Positions 40,481 through 49,698 of a stretch of 64,000 nucleotides of DNA are shown one piece after another; the first letter of the stretch is position 1; every line of letters begins with the position of its first letter. The notes under the pieces are model-generated. The model ran no database searches and was not told where the DNA came from. It saw only the letters and a list, made by a program, of their open reading frames with translations. Where the stretch lies: assembly GCF_003259365.1 (NCBI RefSeq), contig NZ_QLLY01000010.1:285859-349858 (forward strand), written 5' to 3'. Source of the DNA: Streptomyces sp. PsTaAH-137 (GTDB taxonomy: Bacteria; Actinomycetota; Actinomycetes; Streptomycetales; Streptomycetaceae). The position numbers and the translations under genes were made by a program.

Positions 40481-41488
40481 ATGGACATCACCACGCAACC
40501 ACCAGCGCCGCCGGCGCCCGCAGACCGTCCCACCACCGCCCAGGCCAAGCGCGCCGCCCGTGGCGCCACCCGCCCCGGAGACCGGATCTTCCTCGGCCTC
40601 TCCCGCGGCGCGGGCATCCTGCTCCTGGTCGTCATGGCCGCGATCGCGGTCTTCCTGACCTACCGTGCCGCCCTTGTCCTCCCCGACAACAACGGCAACT
40701 TCCTCACCACCTTCGAGTGGAACGCGACGGCCCAGCCGCCGGTCTTCGGCATAGCCGTGCTGGCCTTCGGCACCATCGTCACCTCGGTGATCGCGATGCT
40801 GATCGCGGTCCCGGTCGCCGTCGGCATCGCGCTCTTCCTGACGCACTACGCGCCGAAGCGGCTGAGCGGCACCATCGCCTACGTGATCGACCTGCTGGCC
40901 GCCGTGCCCTCGATCGTCTACGGCCTGTGGGGCGCCCTCTTCCTGGTGCCGCACATGGAAGGCCTGTTCGGCTGGCTCGACGACTACTTCGGCTGGACCG
41001 GCATCTTCGCCTGGGAGGGCGGCGCACCGCGCACCCTGCTCACCGTCGGCATCCTGCTGGCGATCATGATCCTCCCGATCATCACGAACGTCTCCCGCGA
41101 GGTCTTCCGGCAGGCCCCCCTGATGCACCAGGAGGCGGCCCTCGCGCTCGGCGCCACCCGCTGGGAGGTCATCCGCATGTCGGTGATCCCCTTCGGCCGC
41201 TCCGGCGTGATCTCGGCCTCGATGCTCGGCCTCGGCCGCGCGCTCGGCGAGACGATGGCCGTCGCCACGGTCCTCTCCCCCGACTTCCTGATCCACGCCA
41301 GCCTGCTGGACCCGGGCGGCGGCACCTTCGCGCAGAACATCGCCGCGAAGTTCGCCGAGGCCAACGACCAGGGCCGCGACGCCCTCATCGCCTCCGGTCT
41401 CGTCCTCTTCGTCATCACGCTGATCGTGAACGGCGCGGCCCGCGCGATCATCGCCCGCCGCAAGGAGTACTCGGGGGCCAACGCATGA
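40481..41488 (+). CDS. pstC: PstC, phosphate ABC permease
   Basis: A 335-residue permease with six helices, and the cytoplasmic EAA loop around QEAALALGATRWEVIRMSVIP. The ATG at 40481 follows CGGAGA. PstC pairs with PstA to form the phosphate channel. It overlaps pstA by ATGA. Confidence 0.95.
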   Translation: MDITTQPPAPPAPADRPTTAQAKRAARGATRPGDRIFLGLSRGAGILLLVVMAAIAVFLTYRAALVLPDNNGNFLTTFEWNATAQPPVFGIAVLAFGTIVTSVIAMLIAVPVAVGIALFLTHYAPKRLSGTIAYVIDLLAAVPSIVYGLWGALFLVPHMEGLFGWLDDYFGWTGIFAWEGGAPRTLLTVGILLAIMILPIITNVSREVFRQAPLMHQEAALALGATRWEVIRMSVIPFGRSGVISASMLGLGRALGETMAVATVLSPDFLIHASLLDPGGGTFAQNIAAKFAEANDQGRDALIASGLVLFVITLIVNGAARAIIARRKEYSGANA

Positions 41489-42549
41489 GCACCACCACCC
41501 CTCTCGTGAAGCGCCCCGGCTCGCTGAGCGCCGCCCGGCTGCCCCGCTGGTTCCCGTGGGTGGCGGCCGTCGGCTCGATCGCCGTCGGCTGCGCGATCGG
41601 ACTCGGCGCCGGACTCTCCAGCCGCGTCCAGTGGGGCCTGCTCGCCGCCCTGGTCTTCGTCCTCGGCACCTACGCCATCGCCACCAAGGTCGAGGGCCGG
41701 CGCCAGGCCAAGGACCGGGTCGCGACCAGCATCATCTGGGTGTCGTTCATCCTGGCCGTGATCCCGCTCGCCTCGCTCGTCTACGAGACGGTGAAGCGCG
41801 GCGTGAAGGTGCTCGACCCGTACTTCCTGACCCACTCGATGGGCTTCGTCACCAGCTACCAGCCCGGCGGCGGCATCTACCACGCCATCCTCGGCACCCT
41901 GGAGCAGGTCGGCCTCGCCACCCTGATCTCGGTCCCGATCGGCCTGCTGACGGCGATCTACCTGGTGGAGTACGGCCGCGGCAAGCTCGCGAAGGCCGTC
42001 ACGTTCTTCGTCGACGTGATGACGGGCATCCCCTCCATCGTGGCGGGCCTGTTCATCCTGTCCTTCTGGATCCTCATCCTGGGCTTCGGCTACTCCGGCT
42101 TCGCCGGCTCGATGGCCCTGTCCATCCTGATGATCCCGGTCGTGGTCCGCTCCACCGAGGAGATGCTCAAGCTCGTCCCGAACGAGCTGCGCGAGGCCTC
42201 CCTCGCCCTCGGCGTGCCGAAGTGGCGCACGATCCTCAAGGTCGTCCTGCCGACGTCGATCGGCGGCATCACCACCGGCGTCATGCTGGCCATCGCCCGA
42301 ATCGCGGGCGAGACCGCCCCGGTCCTGCTCCTGGTCTTCGGCAACCCGCTGATCAACTCGAACCCCTTCGAAGGTCCGCAGGCGTCCCTGCCGCTCTACA
42401 TCTACGACCAGTACGCCAAGAGCGGCGGCAGCCAGGCCGCGTACGACCGTGCCTGGGCCGCGGCCCTGGTGCTGATCGCCTTCATCATGATCCTCAACCT
42501 CGTGGCCCGCGGCATCGCCCGCTGGAAGGCCCCGAAGACGGGCCGCTGA
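41485..42549 (+). CDS. pstA: PstA, phosphate ABC permease
   Basis: A 354-residue permease with two extra N-terminal helices before the six-helix core, as usual for actinobacterial PstA. EAA loop: REASLALGVPKWRTILKVVLP. Together with PstC it forms the membrane channel; overlap ATGA with pstC, then 46 bases to pstB. Confidence 0.95.
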   Translation: MSTTTPLVKRPGSLSAARLPRWFPWVAAVGSIAVGCAIGLGAGLSSRVQWGLLAALVFVLGTYAIATKVEGRRQAKDRVATSIIWVSFILAVIPLASLVYETVKRGVKVLDPYFLTHSMGFVTSYQPGGGIYHAILGTLEQVGLATLISVPIGLLTAIYLVEYGRGKLAKAVTFFVDVMTGIPSIVAGLFILSFWILILGFGYSGFAGSMALSILMIPVVVRSTEEMLKLVPNELREASLALGVPKWRTILKVVLPTSIGGITTGVMLAIARIAGETAPVLLLVFGNPLINSNPFEGPQASLPLYIYDQYAKSGGSQAAYDRAWAAALVLIAFIMILNLVARGIARWKAPKTGR

Positions 42550-42595
42550 CGCGGCTGTATTCAGCGACTCGAACTCTCGGAAGCGAAGTAATCCC

Positions 42596-43372
42596 ATGGC
42601 CAAGCGAATCGACGTAAGCGGTCTCACCGCCTACTACGGATCCCACAAGGCGATCGAAGACATCTCCATGACCGTCGAGCCCCGCTCGGTGACGGCCTTC
42701 ATCGGCCCCTCCGGCTGCGGCAAGTCGACGTTCCTGCGCACCCTCAACCGGATGCACGAGGTCACCCCCGGTGGCCGCGTCGAGGGCAAGGTCCTCCTCG
42801 ACGACGAGGACCTGTACGCCACCGCGGTCGACCCGGTCGCCGTGCGCCGCACCGTCGGCATGGTCTTCCAGCGCCCCAACCCCTTCCCCACGATGTCGAT
42901 CTTCGACAACGTGGCGGCGGGCCTGAAGCTCAACGGTACGTACAAGAAGTCGGAGCTCGCCGAGGTCGTCGAGAAGTCCCTCAAGGGCGCCAACCTCTGG
43001 AACGAGGTCAAGGACCGCCTGAACAAGCCCGGCTCGGGCCTCTCCGGCGGCCAGCAGCAGCGGCTGTGCATCGCCCGCGCGATCGCGGTCGAGCCCCAGG
43101 TCCTGCTCATGGACGAGCCCTGCTCGGCCCTCGACCCGATCTCCACCCTCGCCATCGAGGACCTGATCGGCGAGCTGAAGGAGCGCTTCACGATCGTCAT
43201 CGTGACGCACAACATGCAGCAGGCGGCCCGCGTCTCGGACCGCACCGCGTTCTTCAACCTCGCCGCGGTGGGCCAGCCCGGCAAGCTCATAGAGATCGAC
43301 GAGACGGAGCGCATCTTCTCCAACCCGTCGGTCCAGGCCACCGAGGACTACATCTCGGGCCGCTTCGGCTGA
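42596..43372 (+). CDS. pstB: PstB, phosphate ABC ATPase
   Basis: A 258-residue ATPase with GPSGCGKST (Walker A), QRPNPFP (Q-loop), LSGGQQQR (signature), LLMDEPCSALDP (Walker B) and VTHNMQQAARVSD (H-loop). Length and motifs are those of PstB. Closes the pst operon; two hairpins follow. Confidence 0.97.
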   Translation: MAKRIDVSGLTAYYGSHKAIEDISMTVEPRSVTAFIGPSGCGKSTFLRTLNRMHEVTPGGRVEGKVLLDDEDLYATAVDPVAVRRTVGMVFQRPNPFPTMSIFDNVAAGLKLNGTYKKSELAEVVEKSLKGANLWNEVKDRLNKPGSGLSGGQQQRLCIARAIAVEPQVLLMDEPCSALDPISTLAIEDLIGELKERFTIVIVTHNMQQAARVSDRTAFFNLAAVGQPGKLIEIDETERIFSNPSVQATEDYISGRFG

Positions 43373-43389
43373 TCCCCACCCCCCGATCC

Positions 43390-43465
43390 CCTCGTGGCGC
43401 TGCATGGCGGTGCCGCCACGAGGACAGAGACAAGCCCCGTCCTCCGAAGGAGGGCGGGGCTTGTC
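43390..43465 (+). terminator. double hairpin terminator after pstB
   Basis: First hairpin: CCTCGTGGCG (43390) pairing with CGCCACGAGG (to 43423). Second: GACAAGCCCCGTCCTCC (43429-43445) with its complement to 43465, loop GAA, one wobble, then TCTCC. The second is strong enough to end the operon. Confidence 0.78.
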
Positions 43466-43469
43466 TCCT

Positions 43470-43491
43470 GGGGGCGCGGGGAACTGCGCGA
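43470..43491 (+). repeat. single copy of the dispersed 20-bp repeat
   Basis: One direct copy of GGGCGCGGGGAACTGCGCGA between the pst terminator and the pit terminator. Same repeat as at 5079-5318, 18794-18909 and 57324-57345. Confidence 0.8.
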
Positions 43492-43503
43492 CCAGCCACG
43501 ACG

Positions 43504-43554
43504 AAAGCCGCGGACGCAACCACTCGTGAACCGAGCAGACGCGTCCGCGGCTTT
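43504..43554 (-). terminator. terminator after pit
   Basis: Arms AAAGCCGCGGACGC (43504-43517) and complement (43541-43554) with a 23-base loop; on the minus strand it follows the pit stop and ends in TTTCG. Confidence 0.72.
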
Positions 43555-43572
43555 GATAAAACCCGGCGGAAC

Positions 43573-44571
43573 CTAACCGAAGGCCAGCCAGACAACCCCG
43601 TAAGAAGCGGCAGCGACTACGGCGGCGGCCGGCATCGTGATGAACCACCCGATGACGATGTTCTTGGCGACACCCCACCGCACGGCGTTCACCCGCTTCG
43701 TCGCCCCGACACCCATGATCGCCGAGGTGATGACATGCGTCGTCGAGATCGGCGCGTGGAACAGGAACGCCGAGCCGAACATGATCGAGGCACCGGTCGT
43801 CTCGGCGGCGAACCCCTGCGGCGGGTCCAGCTCGATGATCTTGCGGCCGAGGGTGCGCATGATGCGCCAGCCGCCCGCGTAGGTGCCGAGCGACAGCATC
43901 ACGGCACAGACGATCTTGACCCAGACCGGGATCGGCTCGTCGTACGTCTCGTGGCCGCCGATGACCAGCGCCATGACCACGATGCCCATGGTCTTCTGCG
44001 CGTCCTGGAGACCGTGGCCGAGCGCCATGCCGGCCGCCGAGACGGTCTGCGCGATCCGGAAACCGCGCTTGGCCTTGTGCGGGTTGGAGCGCCGGAAGAG
44101 CCACATGATGGCGGTCATCACCAGGTAACCGACGACGAGACCGATCACCGGCGAGGTGAACATCGGGATGACGATCTTCTCCCACACCCCGGACCAGTAG
44201 ACGGTGGTCCCGCCCGCGAGAGCGGCACCCACCATTCCGCCGAACAGGGCGTGCGAGGACGACGAGGGCAGCCCGAAGTACCAGGTGATGAGGTTCCACA
44301 CGATGGCACCGGCGAGGGCGGCGAACAGAATGCCCATGCCCTTGTCGCCGACGGGGGTCGCGATGATCCCCTCACTCACCGTCTTGGCGACACCGCTGCC
44401 GAGGAAGGCACCGGCGAGGTTCATCACCGCGGCCATGGCGAGTGCCGCACGGGGCGTCAGCGCACGGGTGGATACGGAAGTGGCGATGGCGTTCGCGGAG
44501 TCGTGAAAGCCGTTCGTGTACGTGAATCCGAGCGCGACGCCGATCGTCACGATCAGTGTGAAGGTGTCCAT
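43573..44571 (-). CDS. pit: low-affinity inorganic phosphate transporter (Pit)
   Basis: A 332-residue transporter of the PiT family with about ten helices and the two inverted signature repeats, GFTYTNGFHDSANAIATSVS (N-terminal) and FLFHAPISTTHVITSAIMG (C-terminal). It imports metal-phosphate with protons and works when phosphate is ample, complementing Pst. Downstream of, and ten bases from, its DUF47 partner; both are convergent to pst. In S. coelicolor the equivalent is called pitH1. Confidence 0.93.
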   Translation of the reverse strand: MDTFTLIVTIGVALGFTYTNGFHDSANAIATSVSTRALTPRAALAMAAVMNLAGAFLGSGVAKTVSEGIIATPVGDKGMGILFAALAGAIVWNLITWYFGLPSSSSHALFGGMVGAALAGGTTVYWSGVWEKIVIPMFTSPVIGLVVGYLVMTAIMWLFRRSNPHKAKRGFRIAQTVSAAGMALGHGLQDAQKTMGIVVMALVIGGHETYDEPIPVWVKIVCAVMLSLGTYAGGWRIMRTLGRKIIELDPPQGFAAETTGASIMFGSAFLFHAPISTTHVITSAIMGVGATKRVNAVRWGVAKNIVIGWFITMPAAAVVAAASYGVVWLAFG

Positions 44572-44580
44572 GAGCCGGCC

Positions 44581-45201
44581 TCAGGACTCCTTCACGGCGA
44601 TGGTCTCCACCGTGTTGGCGACATGCTCGAACGCGTCGGCGGCTTCCTCCAGCACATCCACGATCTGCTTCAGCTTCAGCACCTCGATGGCGTCGTACTT
44701 GCCGTTGAAGAGCGTGGCCAGAAGCTTGCGGTGGATCTGGTCGGCCTGGTTCTCCAGACGGTTGACCTCGATCCAGTACTCGGTGAGGTTGTCCATCGTC
44801 CGCAGATTGGGCATGGCCTCGGCGGTCAGCTCGGCCGCCCGCGCCAGGACCTCGATCTGCTGCTCGACGCCCTTGGGCAGCTCCTCGACCTGGTAGAGGA
44901 CGACGAGGTCGACGGCCTCCTCCATGAAGTCCATGATGTCGTCGAGGGACGACGCGAGGTTGTAGATGTCCTCGCGGTCGAAGGGCGTGATGAACGAGGA
45001 GTTCAGCTGGTGGAAGATCGCGTGGGTGGCGTCGTCACCGGCGTGTTCGGCTGCCCGCATCCGCTCCGCGATCTCGGCCCGGGCGGAGGAGTCCGCACCG
45101 AGCAGTTCCATCAGGAGCTTCGAGCCCGTGACGATGTTGTCCGCGGATGCGGCGAACATGTCGTAGAAGCTCGTCTCCCTGGGGGTCAGACGAAAGCGCA
45201 C
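44581..45201 (-). CDS. DUF47/PhoU-like Pit accessory protein
   Basis: A 206-residue, all-helical cytoplasmic protein of the DUF47 family (PhoU fold), with metal-binding E/DxxxD elements as in FDREDIYNLASSLDDIMDFMEEA. It nearly always precedes a pit gene and is thought to control that transporter. ATG at 45201. First gene of the pair; a tandem 13-base repeat lies just upstream. Confidence 0.92.
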   Translation of the reverse strand: MRFRLTPRETSFYDMFAASADNIVTGSKLLMELLGADSSARAEIAERMRAAEHAGDDATHAIFHQLNSSFITPFDREDIYNLASSLDDIMDFMEEAVDLVVLYQVEELPKGVEQQIEVLARAAELTAEAMPNLRTMDNLTEYWIEVNRLENQADQIHRKLLATLFNGKYDAIEVLKLKQIVDVLEEAADAFEHVANTVETIAVKES

Positions 45202-45219
45202 GTGGGGTCCTCGGGGTGT

Positions 45220-45245
45220 GCTGGATTCGGTCGCTGGATTCGGTC
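45220..45245. repeat. tandem 13-bp direct repeat before the DUF47-pit operon
   Basis: Two adjacent identical copies of GCTGGATTCGGTC (45220-45232, 45233-45245), 19 bases above the DUF47 ATG. They may be a binding site or slippage product; not a GTTCACC-type PHO box. Confidence 0.65.
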
Positions 45246-45348
45246 AGGCTGATGCTAGGCGCATCATCCGGCCACGGCTAACCGGCGTTCCCCCAGTGTC
45301 GCCCATCAGGCACAGTGATCAGCACGGGGTGTGGCACATCGAGTACCC

Positions 45349-45367
45349 TATACCCACCGGGGGTATA
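45349..45367. promoter_or_regulatory. CsoR operator
   Basis: TATACCC-ACCGG-GGGTATA, a 7-bp inverted repeat 28 bases before csoR. It fits the G-tract inverted repeat bound by CsoR proteins (TACCC...GGGTA). Predicts copper-relieved autorepression. Confidence 0.85.
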
Positions 45368-45395
45368 CGAGCATGACAACGGGAGGTCGGACACG

Positions 45396-45740
45396 ATGAC
45401 CACGGACGCCACAGAAGCAGAGCCCACGGCCGAGATCGTGACCGACCACGACCGCGGCATCCACGGCTACCACCACCAGAAGGCCGAGCACCTCAAGCGC
45501 CTGCGCCGGATCGAGGGCCAGATCCGCGGGCTGCAGCGCATGGTGGACGAGGACGTCTACTGCATCGACATACTCACCCAGGTCTCGGCCTCCACGAAGG
45601 CTCTGCAGTCCTTCGCGCTCCAGCTCCTGGAGGAGCATCTGCGCCACTGTGTGGCGGACGCCGCACTCAAGGGCGGTGACGAGATCGACGCCAAGGTCGA
45701 GGAGGCCACGAAGGCGATCGCGCGACTGCTGCGCACCTGA
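45396..45740 (+). CDS. csoR: CsoR, copper-sensing repressor
   Basis: A 114-residue member of the CsoR/RcnR family: three helices after an acidic N-terminal tail. The copper ligands Cys-His-Cys are C56 (VYCIDIL), H81 and C85 (EEHLRHCV), as in CsoR proper. With Cu(I) bound it leaves DNA. The ATG at 45396 follows GGGAGGT. An operator lies at 45349-45367. No copper ATPase or chaperone gene is adjacent, so its other targets are elsewhere. Confidence 0.94.
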   Translation: MTTDATEAEPTAEIVTDHDRGIHGYHHQKAEHLKRLRRIEGQIRGLQRMVDEDVYCIDILTQVSASTKALQSFALQLLEEHLRHCVADAALKGGDEIDAKVEEATKAIARLLRT

Positions 45741-45782
45741 GAGCCCGCGAGGCGGGCGACGACCCTGTGGCCGCCGCCCGCG

Positions 45783-45968
45783 TCAGTGCAGGTCGTCCGG
45801 GCTTTCGGGCAACGCCTCGGCGACCCGCAGCACCTCGTCGATCCGGTCCGCGCTGAGCCGTCCCTCGGCGACGGCGGAGGCCGCGATGATCAGCTCTCCA
45901 CAGAGCTCGATCTCGGCGAGGGCGACGTAGTCCTGAACAGCCGTACCGCCCACCGGAGCCACGTCCAT
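45783..45968 (-). CDS. 61-residue conserved small protein
   Basis: ATG at 45968 follows GGAAGGGG. The product is helical and acidic (ADRIDEVLRVAEALPES), with one Cys in EIELCGEL. It has no membrane segment. It is convergent to csoR and downstream of the lipoprotein gene. The long open frame running upstream is only a shadow of the lipoprotein gene. Function unknown. Confidence 0.7.
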   Translation of the reverse strand: MDVAPVGGTAVQDYVALAEIELCGELIIAASAVAEGRLSADRIDEVLRVAEALPESPDDLH

Positions 45969-46108
45969 CACCCCTTCCGCGGTTGCCGACTCATGGAGTC
46001 GGCTTCCTAGAGTAGGCAGCCGTTCACGCCCGGCGCATGGCACGGAAGAACCATTTCCGCTCCCCCGGAGGACCCCCGGGCGGACCCCGGGAACACCCGC
46101 CGTGCGCA

Positions 46109-46993
46109 CTACCGCTCGGCGACCTTCCCCGCGAAGATGTCCTTCTTGTCCGGAAGCTCGACCTTCGCGGGCTTCCCGAACCCGTAGAGCAGCGTCGTCG
46201 AGGCGACGTCCACGTCCTTCTTCGGCTGCCCGGCCGCCTGCTGCTCCGCGAAGCTGAAGCGGTGCGTGATCTTCCGGATCAGTCCCTCGTCGTCCAGGTA
46301 CACGTCGAAGGGCACCGGCGAACTGCCGAACCCTTTCACCGCGGCGGCCAGCGCCTTCCGGTTCCCCGCGGACGCGGCCTTCGCGGCGGCGGCCAGATCG
46401 ATCCGCCCCTTGTAGTGCCGGGTCGGCACCCCGGCGACCTCGGCCTCTCCCGCGTACGTCACGTCCCGCGCGCCGCGCAGCAGTTCGGCGGCGGTCAGCG
46501 GATCGGTGGCGCCGCCGGTGACGAGGTTGCCGTCGTTGAGGGACGCGGTGTCGAGGCGGACCCACTTGTCGGCGGGCACGCCCGCGCCCCGGTTCTTCAT
46601 GTAGAGGGCGCCGGGCGCGAGGAGTTCGGTGATGGGCCGGTGCTCCTGGGCACCGGCCGCGTCCTGCGGCAGCCGCACCTGGAGCTGCCCGAGCCCGGCC
46701 CGGTAGTCGTAGACACCCTCGCCCCGGATGGTGACCCGGGTGCCGCCGCTGGCCATCTGCATCGACGTCCGCGCCCGCGAACTGCCCTCACGGACCAGCC
46801 GGTCCGGGGCGTCCCGCACGGCCTTGGCCGGATCGCTCCCGCGCTCTCCCGCGCTGGCGCCGCCACCGCACCCCGCCGCACCCGCCACGACGCCCGCCAC
46901 GGCGACGGCGACCGCCGCGGCTCTGCGCGCCGACCTCACCGGCCCCATCGGGCCCGTCGATCCCGCCGAACTCCCGTCCTGCTGCACCACCAT
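46109..46993 (-). CDS. LppX/LprG-like lipoprotein
   Basis: A 294-residue lipoprotein from ATG 46993: basic N-terminus, hydrophobic stretch, lipobox GAAGC (Cys42), then a domain resembling the actinobacterial LppX/LprAFG lipid-binding fold (MQMASGGTRVTIRGEG, LLRGARDVTYAGEAEVAGVPTRHYKGRIDL, VPFDVYLDDEGLIRKI). Such proteins may carry lipids or glycolipids across the envelope. Could also be a sensor of envelope state. Standalone gene. Confidence 0.82.
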   Translation of the reverse strand: MVVQQDGSSAGSTGPMGPVRSARRAAAVAVAVAGVVAGAAGCGGGASAGERGSDPAKAVRDAPDRLVREGSSRARTSMQMASGGTRVTIRGEGVYDYRAGLGQLQVRLPQDAAGAQEHRPITELLAPGALYMKNRGAGVPADKWVRLDTASLNDGNLVTGGATDPLTAAELLRGARDVTYAGEAEVAGVPTRHYKGRIDLAAAAKAASAGNRKALAAAVKGFGSSPVPFDVYLDDEGLIRKITHRFSFAEQQAAGQPKKDVDVASTTLLYGFGKPAKVELPDKKDIFAGKVAER

Positions 46994-47126
46994 CGCTTGC
47001 CTACCCCCAAGCCTGTTCGTGGGTCGTGCGGCCCCTCTGTCGTTCCGGTTAACGACGAGTAGGGTCACCCGTCACGCGAACGGGGGGTTTACAGAAGGGT
47101 TCACACAACCCCGCTACCGTGGCGCC

Positions 47127-47291
47127 GTGGACGGGCGACAGCAGGACCAGCGGCAGACGGACCACGCCACGACGGTCGTGGAGCAGGGCAGATTCTGTCT
47201 CGCCCGCTGTTCCTGCGGCTGGCGCGGACCGGCCAGAAGGGCCCGCAGCAGGGCCCGTACGGACGCGCAGGAACACCTCGACCCGGCCTGA
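47127..47291 (+). CDS. 54-residue Cys-containing basic small protein
   Basis: GTG at 47127 lies six bases after a TACCGT -10-like box, so a leaderless start is likely. The product holds FCLARCSCGWRGPARRARSR, with three cysteines in a CxxxCxC arrangement and a CGWRG turn resembling half a zinc ribbon. Similar small proteins are common in streptomycetes; no role is known. The neighbouring frame starting at 47119 is a shadow. Confidence 0.6.
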   Translation: MDGRQQDQRQTDHATTVVEQGRFCLARCSCGWRGPARRARSRARTDAQEHLDPA

Positions 47292-47380
47292 CGCCGCCTG
47301 ACGTGCCCCACGGGGTACAAGGAACCCACGGCTCCCGGTTCACGTCTCGTATCCCGGGGGCTACGGGAGGCGGAACGGGC

Positions 47381-48970
47381 ATGGGCAGCATCGGCATCGA
47401 ACGGCGTACGTTCATAGCGGCGTCGGCGGCACTGACGGCGACGGCGGTCGCGGCGTGCTCGTCGTCGGCGGGCGGTCCCCCGGCGGCATCGGACTCCTCA
47501 CCCCGCTCTCCCTCCTCGCCCCTGCGCTCCACCAGCGCCTCGGCCCAGGTGAAGGCCGCGGCGAACCTGGACGCGCTCGCCAAGGACCTCGACGGCTCCC
47601 TGGTCCGTCCCGGCCAGGCGCAGTGGGCGGCGGCGCGCCAGCTGTACAACACCCGCTTCGACGGCCTGAAACCGACGGCGGTCGCCTATGTCGCGGGCCC
47701 CGACGACCTCCGTACGACGCTGGCGTACGCCCGGGCGCACAAGGTCCCGGTGGCGATACGCAACGGCGGGCACAGTTACGCGGGCTGGTCCTCCGGCGAC
47801 GGCCGGCTGATCCTCGACGTGTCCCGCATGAAGTCGGTCCGCGCCTCGGGCGGCGAGGCGGTGATCGGCGCCGGTGCGAAACTCATCGACGTCTACCGGG
47901 CGCTGGCCGCCAAGGGCGTCACGATCCCGGCGGGCTCCTGCCCCACGGTCGGCGTCTCGGGCCTGACGCTCGGCGGCGGCCACGGCGTCGTCTCCCGGGC
48001 CTACGGCCTGACCTGCGACAGCCTCACCGGCGCCACCCTGATCACGGCGGACGGCAAGGAACTGACCGCCGACGCCCGTACCAACAAAGACCTGTTCTGG
48101 GCGCTGCGCGGGGCGGGCAACGGCCAGTTCGGCGTCGTCACCGAGCTCCGCTTCAAGACCCACCCGGCGCCGCAGGCCGTCTCCGCGTACATGTCCTGGC
48201 CCTGGTCGAAGGCGGCCACGGTCCTCAAGGCGTGGCAGAAGTGGGGCCCCGACCAGCCGGACGAGATCTGGTCGTCCCTGCACGTGGCGAACGCGGCGGG
48301 CGGCACGCCCACCGTCTCCGTCTCCGCGTTCTCCCTCGGCACGTACACCGAGCTGCAGAATGCCGTGGACCGCCTCGCCGACGGCCCCGGCGGTCCGGGC
48401 TCGGCCTCCTCGGTCTCCCTCAAGCGGCACTCCTACGAGGAGGCCATGGAGATCTACGCAGGCTGCTCCGGCTTCTCCTCCGACGCCCAGTGCCATCTGC
48501 CGGGCGCCACCCCCGGCCGCTCCGCGCAGGGCGCGCTCCAGCGCGAGACGTACGCGGCGCACTCGGACTTCTTCGACCGGAACCTGTCGGACGCGGGCGT
48601 CCGTACACTCCTGCGCCAGCTGTCATCGGTCTCGTCGGGCGCGGGATCGGTCGCCCTCACGGCGCTCGGCGGCGCGGTCAACCGGGTGGACCCGACGGCG
48701 ACGGCGTTCGTCCACCGCCGCTCGCGGATGCTCGCGCAGTACATCGTGAGCTGGCGCGCGGGCACGTCCGGCACGAGCGCCCGCGACTGGCTGAACAGAG
48801 CACACACCGCGATGCGCCCGTACGCGTCCGGCGCGGCCTACCAGAACTACACGGACCCGACCCTGACGGACTGGAAGAAGGCCTACTACGGCGACGCGGC
48901 CACGCGCCTGGCCAAGCTGAAGAAGCAGTACGACCCGACGGGCTTCTTCACGTTCCCGCAGGCGCTGTAG
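47381..48970 (+). CDS. Tat-exported FAD-linked (berberine-bridge type) oxidase
   Basis: A 529-residue protein with a twin-arginine signal (ERRTFIA, R8-R9) and a lipobox-like VAAC (Cys26), so it is probably a Tat-exported lipoprotein. FAD domain: GGHSYAGW with H131 and GSCPTVGVSG with C187, the pair that holds FAD by two covalent bonds. The C-terminal BBE segment is NYTDPTLTDWKKAYYG. It would oxidise sugars or alcohols outside the cell. Substrate unknown. ATG follows GGGAGG. Confidence 0.92.
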   Translation: MGSIGIERRTFIAASAALTATAVAACSSSAGGPPAASDSSPRSPSSPLRSTSASAQVKAAANLDALAKDLDGSLVRPGQAQWAAARQLYNTRFDGLKPTAVAYVAGPDDLRTTLAYARAHKVPVAIRNGGHSYAGWSSGDGRLILDVSRMKSVRASGGEAVIGAGAKLIDVYRALAAKGVTIPAGSCPTVGVSGLTLGGGHGVVSRAYGLTCDSLTGATLITADGKELTADARTNKDLFWALRGAGNGQFGVVTELRFKTHPAPQAVSAYMSWPWSKAATVLKAWQKWGPDQPDEIWSSLHVANAAGGTPTVSVSAFSLGTYTELQNAVDRLADGPGGPGSASSVSLKRHSYEEAMEIYAGCSGFSSDAQCHLPGATPGRSAQGALQRETYAAHSDFFDRNLSDAGVRTLLRQLSSVSSGAGSVALTALGGAVNRVDPTATAFVHRRSRMLAQYIVSWRAGTSGTSARDWLNRAHTAMRPYASGAAYQNYTDPTLTDWKKAYYGDAATRLAKLKKQYDPTGFFTFPQAL

Positions 48971-48975
48971 GCCGC

Positions 48976-49698
48976 CTAAGCGGCGAGATCCCGCTCCTCC
49001 GGGTCCTCCGAGGCCCCCCGGGCCCCCGGGATCTCCAGAGCGGCCGGCGCGGCCCCCGGCGCCCAGACGAGCCGGGAGAGCCGCCCGGTCCGCCCGACGA
49101 CCCGGGCCAGCGGAGTGATCAGCGCCGACGCGAGCGGCGAGAGCAGCAGGGCGACAGCCGTACCGAGCGCGAACCCGCCGACGACGTCCGTCGGATAGTG
49201 CACGCCCATGAAGACCCGGCAGAACCCTTCGAGAACGGCCAGCCCGATCGCGGCGAACCCGAGTCTGCGATGAGCGACGAACAGCGCCGCACCCATGGCC
49301 ATGGCCAGCGTGGCGTGGTCGCTCACGAACGAGAAGTCGGTCTTGCCGTCCACCAGCACGGTGAGCCCGTCATGGTCCTTGAACGGCCGAGGCCGCTCGA
49401 CGAACCCGCGGATCGGCACGTTCACCAGCACGGCGACGGCGGCGGCCAGCGGCGCCCACACGACGGCGGCGACCGAGGAGGCGGCGTCGTCGAGCGTGTC
49501 CCGCTTGCGCGCCCCCCACCAGGTCCAGAGCACGACGAGGACGAGCCCGAGCAGAATCCCGTACTCGCCGACGAACTCCATCGTGCGGTCGAACCAGCCC
49601 GGCGCGTCCGCGGCCAGGCCGTTGATGTCGTAGAGCAGCGTGACGTCAGGGTTCGACCCGGAAGTCTCGAGTGCTGCGAGTGCCTCGAGTCCAGCCAT
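48976..49698 (-). CDS. PAP2-type undecaprenyl-diphosphate phosphatase-like protein
   Basis: A 240-residue membrane protein with five or six helices and the three PAP2 motifs: RPRP (of K/R-x6-RP), SFVSDHA (serine-linked SxxSDH; usual PSGH here SDH) and FMGVHYPTDV. It is close to BcrC-type enzymes that recycle undecaprenyl diphosphate in wall synthesis. Convergent with the FAD oxidase, five bases apart. Confidence 0.88.
   Translation of the reverse strand: MAGLEALAALETSGSNPDVTLLYDINGLAADAPGWFDRTMEFVGEYGILLGLVLVVLWTWWGARKRDTLDDAASSVAAVVWAPLAAAVAVLVNVPIRGFVERPRPFKDHDGLTVLVDGKTDFSFVSDHATLAMAMGAALFVAHRRLGFAAIGLAVLEGFCRVFMGVHYPTDVVGGFALGTAVALLLSPLASALITPLARVVGRTGRLSRLVWAPGAAPAALEIPGARGASEDPEERDLAA

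Noticed and set aside
47119..47301. 60-codon frame overlapping the small Cys protein
   Set aside because: Alternative frame; the frame from 47127 has the Cys-rich turn and the six-base spacing to a -10 box.
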